The notes below the pieces were generated by a model. It was not told the DNA's origin. It made no database searches and saw nothing but the letters and a program-made list of their open reading frames with translations. A stretch of DNA of 26,365 nucleotides. Origin: an uncultured Moraxella sp. (GTDB taxonomy: Bacteria; Pseudomonadota; Gammaproteobacteria; Pseudomonadales; Moraxellaceae). Position numbers and translations under genes: made by a program. Below, one piece after another: positions 19,101 to 26,365 of the stretch (positions within the stretch are counted from its first letter, which is position 1; every line of letters begins with the position of its first letter). Where the stretch lies: contig CAKMOY010000216.1 of NCBI GenBank assembly GCA_927911235.1, forward strand, positions 1 through 26,365, given 5' to 3'.

Positions 19101-19404
19101 CTTTACCCTTGTTGCAACAGGCGGTACACACCAAGTCATTAGCGATGCAGGCATTGAGTGCAAACGTGTGAACAAAGTTACCGAAGGTCGTCCGCATATC
19201 GTGGATATGATTAAAAATGGCGAAATTCAGCTTGTTATCAACACCACCGAAGGCAAGCAAGCGTTAGAAGATTCGTTCTCAATTCGCCGTAATGCCTTGC
19301 AACACAAAGTGTTTAACGCATCAACCTTAAATGGTGCAGTCGCTGTTTGTGATGCGTATGAAACCAAATTGCCGTTTGATGTGTATAAGTTGCAAGGTTT
19401 GTAA
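16168..19404 (+). CDS. carB: Carbamoyl-phosphate synthase large subunit
   Basis: Makes carbamoyl phosphate from bicarbonate, ammonia and two ATP with CarA. The 1078-residue product is full length and unbroken. It has two homologous ATP-grasp halves: the first starts [20 protein letters not shown] and has [12 protein letters not shown] and [20 protein letters not shown]; the second starts [20 protein letters not shown] and has [20 protein letters not shown] and [15 protein letters not shown]. The C-terminal MGS-like allosteric domain ([30 protein letters not shown]) binds UMP or ornithine in relatives. AGG precedes the ATG. Transcription must pass through the vapBC-like pair, or start inside that region. 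Confidence 0.98.
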   Translation: MPKRTDIKSILIIGAGPIVIGQACEFDYSGAQACKALHEEGYRVILVNSNPATIMTDPVMADATYIEPITWQTVEKIIEKERPDAVLPTMGGQTALNCALALDEHGVLAKYGCELIGATKEAIEKAEDRKLFDEAMKKIGLECPKAAVAETMEQALEIQSRFGFPVIIRPSFTMGGSGGGIAYNREEFLEICERGFDLSPTHQLLIDESLIGWKEYEMEVVRDKNDNCIIVCSIENFDPMGVHTGDSITVAPAQTLTDKEYQLMRNASIAVLREIGVETGGSNVQFGINPKDGRMVVIEMNPRVSRSSALASKATGFPIAKIAAKLAVGYTLDELKNDITGGVTPASFEPSIDYVVTKIPRFNFEKFPQADSTLTTQMKSVGEVMAIGRNFQESMHKALRGLEIGVNGFDEKVDLTSHTDNFENIRNKIKANLITPTPERIFYIADAFRFGLSVDTVFEYTKIDRWFLVQIEDIIKTENHVKTLGMGDLTADNVRALKRKGLSDLRIAKLMGISQKQFRKTRWDLGVYPVYKRVDTCAAEFESNTAYMYSTYDEECEARPSDKDKIMVIGGGPNRIGQGIEFDYCCVHAALAMREDGYETIMVNCNPETVSTDYDTSDRLYFEPVTLEDVLEIVRTEKPKGVIVQYGGQTPLKLARSLEEAGVPIIGTSPDAIDRAEDRERFQQMIQKLNLRQPNNSIVKSAEEGISEAVKVGYPLVVRPSYVLGGRAMEIVYNEDELKRYLREAVQASNEAPVLLDRFLDDAIEVDVDCVSDGKNVVIGGIMQHIEQAGVHSGDSACSIPPYSLNQEIQDEMRRQTVAMAKELGVVGLMNVQFAVKDNEVYILEVNPRASRTVPFVSKCIGTSLAKVAARCMAGQSLESQSFTNEIIPEHFSVKEAVFPFAKFQGVDPILGPEMKSTGEVMGVGKTFGEAYYKAIVGSGDRLTGLPVEGETKTVFISVRDSDKKGIVDVAKRLSSYGFTLVATGGTHQVISDAGIECKRVNKVTEGRPHIVDMIKNGEIQLVINTTEGKQALEDSFSIRRNALQHKVFNASTLNGAVAVCDAYETKLPFDVYKLQGL

Positions 19405-19514
19405 GATGAGTTTTAATAGATTTTTTTAAAGATGAAATAACAATGTTTCACAAAAAGCAGTTGCATTTTTATAAAAATCGTTTAAAATAATCCACAAATC
19501 AAATATTTAAAATA

Positions 19515-19554
19515 CCTTGCTAGATGACGAAAGTTATCTGGCTTGGTTTTTTTT
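19515..19554 (+). terminator. Intrinsic terminator after carB
   Basis: A 10-bp stem with two G-U pairs (19519-19528 with 19533-19542) and a GAAA tetraloop is followed by T8 (19547-19554). Confidence 0.85.
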
Positions 19555-19611
19555 ATGTGTAATAAAGTCAAAACAATGCAAAAAATTGTTTTTAGCCAAA
19601 AAGGAACTGTT

Positions 19612-20091
19612 ATGCAACGTTATCCCATGACTCCAGCAGGTCATTTAGCATTAGAAGAAGAATTAAAACATCTAAAAACCGTTGAACGCCCACGCATTAC
19701 CCAAGCGATTGCCGAAGCGCGTGAACATGGCGACCTAAAAGAAAATGCCGAATACCACGCCGCTCGTGAGCAACAAGGCTTATCAGAGGCTCGTATCCGT
19801 GATATTGAGGCAAAACTTGGCGGTGCACAAGTGATTGATGTGGCGACTTTGCCAAAAGATGGTCGTGTGGTCTTTGGCGTTACGGTGGTGATTGAAAATA
19901 TTGACACCGAAGAGCAACAACGCTACACCATCGTGGGCGAAGATGAGGCGGATTTTAAAATTAACAAAATCTCCATCAATTCGCCTATCGCTCGTGGTCT
20001 GATTGGCAAATCTGAAGGCGATGAAGCCAAAATCCAAACGCCACGTGGCGAAGTGGAATACGAAATCGTTGAAGTGATTTATGGTGAATAA
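19612..20091 (+). CDS. greA: Transcription elongation factor GreA
   Basis: Rescues backtracked RNA polymerase by stimulating cleavage of the RNA 3' end through the secondary channel. The 159-residue product has the N-terminal coiled coil with the tip segment [14 protein letters not shown] (Asp41 and Glu44, the catalytic acidic pair) and the FKBP-like C-terminal domain ([19 protein letters not shown]). The length agrees with E. coli GreA (158). The ATG at 19612 is chosen because AAGGA lies just upstream and [11 protein letters not shown] matches family N-termini; the open frame back to 19543 overlaps the carB terminator. GreA often follows carAB in gammaproteobacteria, as here. Confidence 0.96.
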   Translation: MQRYPMTPAGHLALEEELKHLKTVERPRITQAIAEAREHGDLKENAEYHAAREQQGLSEARIRDIEAKLGGAQVIDVATLPKDGRVVFGVTVVIENIDTEEQQRYTIVGEDEADFKINKISINSPIARGLIGKSEGDEAKIQTPRGEVEYEIVEVIYGE

Positions 20092-20093
20092 CT

Positions 20094-20303
20094 ATGAAAA
20101 GTGTGAAAACTTTGAATAGCAAATTGCTTGGTTGGTCTTTGGTAACATTGTTGTCAGTTGGAATTGTCGGCTGTGCCAATGATAGCAAACCTGCGGAAAC
20201 CGAAGTCGGCAAACAAGCCAAAGCGATGGAAGATAAAGCGGTAAATAAAATTAACCAAGCGAACGCCGATACCGCCAAAAAAATGGAAGAAGCGGATAAG
20301 TAG
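20094..20303 (+). CDS. Small predicted lipoprotein
   Basis: A 69-residue protein starting two bases after the greA stop, so probably co-transcribed and translationally coupled. Residues 1-26 are a lipoprotein signal peptide with lipobox IVGC (Cys27). The mature part is about 43 residues, very rich in Lys, Ala, Glu and Asp (GKQAKAMEDKAVNKINQ), and likely a single helix. No family was recognised. It could be a small periplasmic or outer-membrane-anchored helix in the manner of Lpp, but it lacks the clear heptads and C-terminal Lys of Lpp beyond the final Asp-Lys. Confidence 0.8.
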   Translation: MKSVKTLNSKLLGWSLVTLLSVGIVGCANDSKPAETEVGKQAKAMEDKAVNKINQANADTAKKMEEADK

Positions 20304-20318
20304 TTGTTTTTATTCGTT

Positions 20319-20350
20319 AAAAAGGCTTGTGATAAACAAGCCTTTTGCTT
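20319..20350. terminator. Terminator between convergent lipoprotein and rnr
   Basis: An 11-bp perfect stem (20320-20330 with 20336-20346) starts with A4 and ends with T4, followed by GCTTTT. It lies between two converging genes and could serve both. Confidence 0.75.
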
Positions 20351-20369
20351 TTGTAGATTGGATTTGGGA

Positions 20370-22638
20370 TTATTTTTGAAGTTTAACGCCTTTCTTTTTC
20401 CCTTTCCCACGATTGTTAAATTCCGCTTTGGCAAGCTGTTCCACAAGGTCAAAATCAATCTGTTGCGTATCCATATTCACGCCCGCCACCTTGATTTTTA
20501 CCGTATCGCCAAGCCCAAACACCAGACCAGACTTTTCACCGACCAACTGTTGGGCTTTTTCATCATAAACAAAATAATCCGCCCCCAAGTTAGAAATGTG
20601 AATCAAACCGTCAATTAACAAATCTTTGAGCGTAACAAATAAGCCAAAATTGGTAACTGTGGTAACAACAGCGTCAAACTCTTCGCCCAAATGTTGCCCC
20701 ATATAGTGGGCTTTTAGCCATTGTTCCACAAAACGGCTCGCTTCGTCCGCTCGGCGTTCGGTTTTTGAAGTCTGCTCGCCTGCTTCGTCTAGCGTGTAGC
20801 TTGTAGGTGTTTGTTTTTTGCCTGTGACTTTGGCTTTAATCGCTCGGTGGAGCATAAGGTCAGGATAACGGCGGATTGGCGAGGTAAAATGACTGTATTC
20901 GTCATACGCCAAGCCAAAATGCCCGATATTTGTTGGCGAATAGTTGGCTTGCATCATAGACCGCAGTAGCACGCTGTGAATGCTCACCGCATCTGGACGA
21001 TCTTTGGTCGCATCAATGATACGCTTGTAGTCGGCTTGTGTTGGGTTTTCTTCTGGAAAACTTAAACCAAAAATTTTGACAAAATCGCTTACTTTTGATG
21101 CTCGTTCTGCTTCTGGTTTATCGTGGTTGCGATAAAGCACAGGCAAGTCATTTTTTAACGCAAAATTTGCCGTGCAAGTGTTGGCAAGTAACATCATTTC
21201 TTCAATCAGTTTGTGCGAATCGCCACGAGTGCGTGGGATAATTTCGCTGATATTGCCTGTTTCATCAAATTTGATATAGGTTTCCACCGTTTCAAATTCC
21301 ATAGCATGACGTTCCTCGCGTTTTACCAACAAAAGTTGGTATAAATCGTATAACACATCAATGGATTTTTTCACAGATTTACTATTGACAATGCTATCAG
21401 GTACAGGGTTTTTTTGGCTCTTCGCCTTTGACAACCGCAAAATAATCATTGACTTGATTGTAAGTCAAACGTGCGTGCGAGTGCATGACCGCAGGGTACA
21501 AGTCGTAAGCTGTAACCTTGCCCGCCCGAGATACGTTAATATCGGCAACCATGCACAGTCTATCCACGTTTGGATTGAGCGAACACAAGCCATTTGACAA
21601 AACTTCTGGCAACATCGGCACGACAAAATGCGGAAAATACACAGACGTGCCACGCTCGTAGGCTTCTTGGTCCAGCATGGAATTGGCGGTTACATAATGG
21701 CTGACATCGGCAATCGCAACCACCACACGAAAACCACCGCCACGGCGTTTTTCGGCATAGACGGCATCGTCAAAATCTCGTGAATCTTCACCGTCAATGG
21801 TGATTAACGGCAAATCTCGCAAATCCACACGTCCTTTAAAGTCTTTGGCAGTCGGCTCTTGGTAGCTGTTGGCTTGGTCTAGGGCTTGTTTGCTAAATTC
21901 GTAAGGAATGTCAAAATTTAACAAAGTCGTCTTAATAATCAACTCTCGTTCATTATTATTGACCAAACTTTCGGCAATTTTGCCTGTGGCAAATTCTTGT
22001 TGTGTTGGGTAATCAATCAGTTCAACTCGCACAGGGTCGCCGACTTTGACGTGCATTTGTTGCACATTTTCGGCAGTTACGCCAATCGGTTGATGTGCGT
22101 TTGGGCTGGCTAATTGCACAAAATAACCGTCATCGTCTTGTTCAAGTTTGCCAATCATTTGTAATTGCGTGTGTTCCACCACTTCCAAAATTTTGCCATT
22201 GATACGCCCACGATTATCGCTGTGCGTGGCAACAGCTTTGACTTTATCGCCATGAAACACCCAACGCATTTGTTCTTCTGATAAAAACAAATCTGGCATA
22301 CCGTCAAGTAGCACAAAGCCAAAACCTTTGGCATGGGCGGAAACTGTGCCGATGACCGCATCATTGTCGCTAATCGGACGGTAAATAAACGGCTTGCCAC
22401 CGTTGGCATCACGGCTAACTTGACCGTCTCGGAACATGGCTCGCAAGCGGTTGCCTAACGCTTCGTACTGCTCGTCATCAAGGTCAAAAATCTCTGCTAA
22501 TTCGTGCTGTGTCGCTTCGCTTTTTTCCATTAAGGTTTGCAAAATGAGCAGACGGCTTGGGATTGGGTTAATATATTTTGAGGCTTCAACGGACGCATTT
22601 GGGTCTTGCCATTTGTTTTTGTTGGTTTTTTTCGTCAT
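20370..22638 (-). pseudogene. rnr: Ribonuclease R, one frame break as written
   Basis: A 3'-5' exoribonuclease that degrades structured RNA. The N-terminal part has a winged-helix segment (residues about 25-90), two cold-shock domains and the start of the RNB domain (LPLITIDGEDSRDFDDAVYAE, with the catalytic Asp cluster, and VAIADVSHYV). The C-terminal part has HFTSPIRRYPDLMLHRAI, the S1 domain (DAVVTTVTNFGLFVTL) and a basic tail. The frames part at a T7 run (21409-21415): removing one base reads GEEPKNPVPDSIVNSKSVKK and gives 755 residues, somewhat short of E. coli RNase R because of a short tail. I start it at ATG 22636-22638, 23 bp past the ferredoxin stop; the TTG start at 22677 would overlap the ferredoxin. 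They are probably co-transcribed. Confidence 0.92.
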
Positions 22639-22661
22639 TATTTTTCCAGTTTTGTAAAATG

Positions 22662-22928
<267 letters not shown>

Positions 22929-22939
22929 TTAAAATCTCT

Positions 22940-23305
22940 TTATAATTTTGTCAAAGCCAATGAACTCATTTGCCAATTTTCTTTATTTTTTGACCACATT
23001 TCTTTGACAATTACTGAGTGTTCACCGATTTTAAAATAAGAGGTTATCATATAACTGGTTTCATTAAGGCAATCTACTAAAATTTTTTTTGCTGTATGTA
23101 TCATTGCTAGCACATCTTGTTCAACATCAGAAGATAAAATATTGCTATGCCAATCGGATTTTTTTTCAACATTTTGGTAATAAACCACAAAAAAATCTTT
23201 GGTTTCCAATGGGTCTAGTGTGCTAATATCTTTGTGGCAATAGGCGTTAAACCATTGCTCTCTTTCTTGCCCAAATTCCAATGTTGCAATGTCGATACTT
23301 GTCAT
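22940..23305 (-). CDS. Unknown protein, possibly NTF2-like
   Basis: A 121-residue cytoplasmic protein with no signal peptide or membrane segment. It starts MTSIDIATLEFGQEREQWFN and ends ENWQMSSLALTKL. A start-helix carrying an aromatic pair, followed by short strands and a final W-x-x-S-S-L-x-L-T strand, is reminiscent of NTF2-like/SnoaL or DUF4440 folds, but this is only a resemblance. GGA lies 8 bases before the ATG. It ends 17 bp before the ferredoxin start, so the three genes could form one operon. Function unknown. Confidence 0.7.
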   Translation of the reverse strand: MTSIDIATLEFGQEREQWFNAYCHKDISTLDPLETKDFFVVYYQNVEKKSDWHSNILSSDVEQDVLAMIHTAKKILVDCLNETSYMITSYFKIGEHSVIVKEMWSKNKENWQMSSLALTKL

Positions 23306-23366
23306 ATTTTTATTCCAATAATAATGAGTGCTTTTATTTTACCAAATTTTTACAAATAAAAATGCT

Positions 23367-23399
23367 AAAAAAACTGGGTAGTCAATACCACCCAGTTTT
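23367..23399 (-). terminator. Terminator for the surface-lipoprotein gene
   Basis: A 10-bp perfect stem (23370-23379 with 23390-23399) has a run of A before it on the plus strand, which is a T-run after it on the minus strand. It lies 64 bp past the lipoprotein stop. Confidence 0.8.
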
Positions 23400-23462
23400 A
23401 TTATTCTTTATATTTTGACAAGTTTTAATCAAAATAATCAATGAAGTTTTTGCAACAATTTT

Positions 23463-24645
23463 TTATTTTTGTGCAATAAAAATACCATTAATACTGCTAT
23501 TAGTACCAATCGCTACGTTATTGCCTGTACCTGCAATAAAGCTCGCATTCGGTGAAACGACAACAATACCTGCATTTTTGTCAATGCGACCTGATAGCTC
23601 TTCGGCAATATAGCCATAACGATAAACAGGCACATTTGCATGACCCATTTTGATATAACCGCCTCTGTAATCTTTAGCTGCGATAGTTACGCCAAATGAT
23701 TGTAACTGCGAGTTTGGATAGTCTGCATTGGCAAATTTAAAATTGGTTAAAGCATCAGATTTTGTTGCTTGTTTACCTTTTACTTTCAATTGATAACCAT
23801 TCCAAGTCGCTTTAATAGCATCAGTATTTTGAGCTTGTGGTAAGTTATCTGTACGCACGCCAGCCAAAACCATATCTTTATTTAAAGATGTTACAAAACC
23901 ACCATTTTTTGAGAAAACAAGCTGAATATCGGTAAAATCAGGTAATCCTGCAACTTTTGCATCCACTAATTTTAGATGAAATACTCGTTGATCAGCTTTT
24001 GTTATGTCTTTGGTGATTTGAGCAGGTACTCTCGCTTTGGTATTATCTACCGCAAGGTCGGTACTTTGCGTTGCTAAATTGGTTACAACTTTATTGGTTA
24101 TAACTTTTGAATTGGCATTATTTGACAGATTTGCCGTTTCTTTAGCTAAGTGGCTAAACGTAATATCTTTTGCCTCAAATGCTTGTGTTGTTGTATTGTA
24201 TTCAATACTAAATTTCATCTGACCTGATACAATTTCGGCATCGGCTCGGTTGCAATCTGTGTTACAACTTGCAAAATTAGCTGTATAAGTTTTTGTAGCA
24301 TTGTCATTGCCATTTGACAAAAAGTCTTTATAGGCTAATTTCCCTGCTCCGCCAAATAATACGGCATTATTTTTGTCAAATGCTAACGGTGCTAATTGCA
24401 TTTCTGCTGTGGCTTGCTGATTTTTGTGTATCGGCTAAGTATTTTTTAACAGCTTCGGTTTCTGTATTTTGTAATACTTTATTGACATCTGTATCAGCAA
24501 TGTCATCAATAATTTTTTTTGCAGTATTTGATTTATTTAATTTATCAACAAGTTTGCTGCCGTTTTCTTCTGCATTCGAACCGCATGCACTCAGCATAGC
24601 AGTTAAAACAGCTAAAGTAGTGATGTGTAGAACTTTTTGTTTCAT
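23463..24645 (-). pseudogene. Surface-lipoprotein-like protein (Slam-substrate-like), frameshifted as written
   Basis: Begins MKQKVLHITTLAVLTAMLSAC, a lipoprotein signal peptide with lipobox LSAC (Cys21). A charged Asn/Lys-rich linker of about 60 residues follows, then a beta-rich domain with FGGAGKLAYKDF and a C-terminal part with RGGYIKMGHANVPVYRYG and a closing segment SINGIFIAQK. The final segment resembles the last barrel strand of Slam-exported surface lipoproteins and haem binders (TbpB, HpuA and haemophilin groups), which end in GGVF-x-A-x-K. The frame breaks near 24421-24425: removing one base from the A5 run (coding strand) reads DTQNQQATAEMQLAPL and gives 393 residues. No slam gene or receptor partner is adjacent; the family call is tentative. 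AGAGAGG precedes the ATG. Confidence 0.6.
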
Positions 24646-24658
24646 ATAGCCTCTCTTG

Positions 24659-24675
24659 TTTGACAAATTGTCAAA
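24659..24675 (-). promoter_or_regulatory. Perfect palindrome upstream of the lipoprotein start
   Basis: TTTGACA-aat-TGTCAAA, 7-bp arms and 3-nt centre, lies 14 bp upstream of the lipoprotein ATG, overlapping or next to the expected 5' UTR. It could be a repressor operator or an RNA hairpin just before the ribosome site. A second inverted repeat, AGTATG...CATACT, spans 24713-24735 farther upstream. Confidence 0.4.
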
Positions 24676-24817
24676 TGTAAAAATTAAGCATAAAAATATT
24701 TTACCAAATAACAGTATGTTATATAGTAGCATACTTTTTGGAATTTATCTTAATTTTATTAACTATTTTTTATCATAGGTATTCTGAAGAGTTTGCTTAG
24801 AGAAACATCAATAACAT

Positions 24818-26233
24818 TTAAGTAAAAATCGGCTCACTCACGTTTTTCATGATTAGGGCAAATTGTAGCACGTCCGCACTCATGTCCTTAAATGGATTGG
24901 CAATTTGGCACACCCAACCCGAACCCAACGCCCCATCAATCGGCTCGCCTTTTTTGTCCCACATCTCATTTAACACATAGCTTAAATTGCCTTGTGGGGT
25001 CATAATCTCAATGGTATCGCCTACCATGACTTTGTTTTTTACCGTCAAGGTCAAACGCTCATCGCTGATGCTTGATACTTCGGCAACAAACTGCTGATAC
25101 TCGGTTTTTGATGAGCCGTATTCATAATTTTGATAATCAGAATGCACATGACGGCGTAAAAAACCTTCGGTATAGCCACGATTTGCCAAGCCATCTAACG
25201 CTCTTACCAAACTTGGGTCAAATGGCTTGCCAGCGGTGGCATCATCAATGGCTTTGCGGTAAACCTGTGCAGTGCGTGCCACATAATAATGCGATTTGGT
25301 ACGCCCTTCAATTTTTAACGAATGCACACCCATGTTCACCAAATCTGGCACAAGCTCCACCGCTCGTAGGTCTTTGGAATTCATGATATAAGTGCCGTGT
25401 TCATCTTCAAACATCGCCATCAGCTCACCGGGGCGACCTTGTTCTTCAATCAGCACCACTTCATCAGACGGTTTTTGCACATAATCATCACCCATCACCA
25501 CATCGCCGTTTAAATTGACATTGGTGATAGCGTTTTGCTTGCTTGATTGACTTGGAACAAACACTTCAGGCTGTGCAGGGACAATATCGCCTGTTTCGTT
25601 CTCTTCGGCTTTATAAGTGTTGTAATTCCAACGGCAAGCATTGGTACAAGTGCCTTGATTGGCATCACGTTTGTTAATATAACCAGACAGCAGACAGCGA
25701 CCCGAATACGCCATGCACAACGCCCCATGCACAAACACTTCAATTTCCATGTCTGGCACTTCGGCAATGATTTGTTCAATTTCTTTAAGCGACAATTCAC
25801 GGCTTAAAATCACACGGCTTACGCCCATTTGTTTCCAAAATTTCACCGTTGCCCAGTTTACCGCATTGGCTTGCACCGATAAATGAATGACTTGGTGTGG
25901 AAAGGCTTCACGCACCATCATAATCATGCCAGCGTCCGACATGATGAGTGCGTCAGGCTTCATTTCAATGACAGGACGAATGTCTTCGATAAAGGTTTTG
26001 AGTTTGGCGTTGTGGGCTTGAATATTTACCACAACATAAAACTGCTTGCCAAGCGAATGGGCGTATTCAATGCCTTTGCGTAAATTTTCTTCGTCAAAAT
26101 CGTTGTTTCGCACACGCAAAGAATAGCGTGCTTGCCCTGCATACACAGCATCCGCCCCATAAGCAAAGGCGTATTGCATATTTCTAAAAGTCCCTGCTGG
26201 GCATAAAAGTTCGGATTTTTTTTGGATTGTCAT
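24818..26233 (-). CDS. trhP: Prephenate-dependent tRNA uridine(34) hydroxylase TrhP (U32 peptidase family, YegQ-like)
   Basis: Makes 5-hydroxyuridine at the tRNA wobble position in the oxygen-independent route. The 471-residue protein starts KKSELLCPAGTFRNMQYAF and has GADAVYAG, VVVNIQAHN, ALIMSDAGMI and the U32 signature EVFVHGALCMAYSGRCLLSG with four cysteines (Cys173, 180, 196, 200) that hold an Fe-S cluster in relatives. SLKIEGRTKSHYYVA is the conserved downstream segment. It is unbroken and similar in length to E. coli YegQ (453). A Slam-like lipoprotein gene lies 173 bp downstream on the same strand, with no clear terminator between. No strong promoter was identified in the 132 bp upstream. 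Confidence 0.93.
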   Translation of the reverse strand: MTIQKKSELLCPAGTFRNMQYAFAYGADAVYAGQARYSLRVRNNDFDEENLRKGIEYAHSLGKQFYVVVNIQAHNAKLKTFIEDIRPVIEMKPDALIMSDAGMIMMVREAFPHQVIHLSVQANAVNWATVKFWKQMGVSRVILSRELSLKEIEQIIAEVPDMEIEVFVHGALCMAYSGRCLLSGYINKRDANQGTCTNACRWNYNTYKAEENETGDIVPAQPEVFVPSQSSKQNAITNVNLNGDVVMGDDYVQKPSDEVVLIEEQGRPGELMAMFEDEHGTYIMNSKDLRAVELVPDLVNMGVHSLKIEGRTKSHYYVARTAQVYRKAIDDATAGKPFDPSLVRALDGLANRGYTEGFLRRHVHSDYQNYEYGSSKTEYQQFVAEVSSISDERLTLTVKNKVMVGDTIEIMTPQGNLSYVLNEMWDKKGEPIDGALGSGWVCQIANPFKDMSADVLQFALIMKNVSEPIFT

Positions 26234-26365
26234 AAGTATTCGCTTGTTAATTTTGCTAAAAAGTTGTTTTTAATAAAAATTAATTTTAATAAAACAATGG
26301 CTAATAAAAATGGATAAAAATTTAACAAAAATTGACGATTTGTTAAATTTAAAATAAATTAACTA
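26234..26365. other. AT-rich intergenic upstream of trhP
   Basis: Very AT-rich, with repeated TTAATAAAA-type words. It should contain the trhP promoter, but no pair of boxes stands out. No ORF with a ribosome site is visible. Confidence 0.4.

Noticed and set aside
19543..19611. Longer N-terminus for GreA
   Set aside because: The extension overlaps the carB terminator's T-tract, has no ribosome site, and family proteins begin at the later ATG.

Overview
The window looks like chromosome of a Moraxellaceae bacterium, most likely Moraxella. The DNA is AT-rich. MetX, CarA, CarB, GreA, RNase R, TcdA and the YfhL-type ferredoxin all read as gammaproteobacterial proteins of the Moraxella/Psychrobacter/Acinetobacter kind. 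This placement rests on recalled protein resemblance and was not tested by a search.

Layout. 1-359 is non-coding with three inverted repeats. 360-2396 (minus) holds metX and a fumarylacetoacetate-hydrolase-family gene. 2579-6941 (plus) holds valS, an orphan PD-(D/E)XK nuclease-like gene and a TatD-family hydrolase, and ends at a strong bidirectional terminator. 7009-7290 is a compact structured locus: a near-consensus promoter, a 22-codon ORF with a strong Shine-Dalgarno, downstream RNA able to pair with that Shine-Dalgarno, and a possible antisense promoter. 7351-9954 (plus) holds tcdA and a soluble hybrid histidine kinase whose start codon lies just after a run of 13 G. 10100-11608 is a CPA1 cation/proton antiporter. 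11758-13835 (minus) is a haem/haemoglobin-type TonB-dependent receptor behind a Fur-box-like site. 14016-19404 (plus) is carA - vapB-like - vapC - carB, preceded by a large leader hairpin with a T-tract. 19612-20303 is greA and a small lipoprotein. 20370-26233 (minus) holds rnr, a ferredoxin, an unknown protein, a surface-lipoprotein-like gene and the U32 tRNA-hydroxylation protein TrhP.

Function. Most of the window is housekeeping: methionine and carbamoyl-phosphate synthesis, tRNA charging and modification, transcript cleavage and RNA decay. The accessory parts are iron/haem acquisition, two toxin-antitoxin-like loci (vapBC inside the carAB operon, and the type I-like locus at 7009-7290), an orphan nuclease and a possibly phase-variable sensor.

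Quality warning. Eight genes carry ten single-base frame breaks, most at or near short A or T runs: FAH family, valS, PD-(D/E)XK, tatD (two), histidine kinase (two), TonB receptor, rnr and lipoprotein. Correcting each break restores a full-length family member with a length divisible by three. Because valS should be essential, uncorrected sequencing errors are the simplest explanation for most of them, though a real decay process or phase switching at individual genes cannot be excluded from one sequence.
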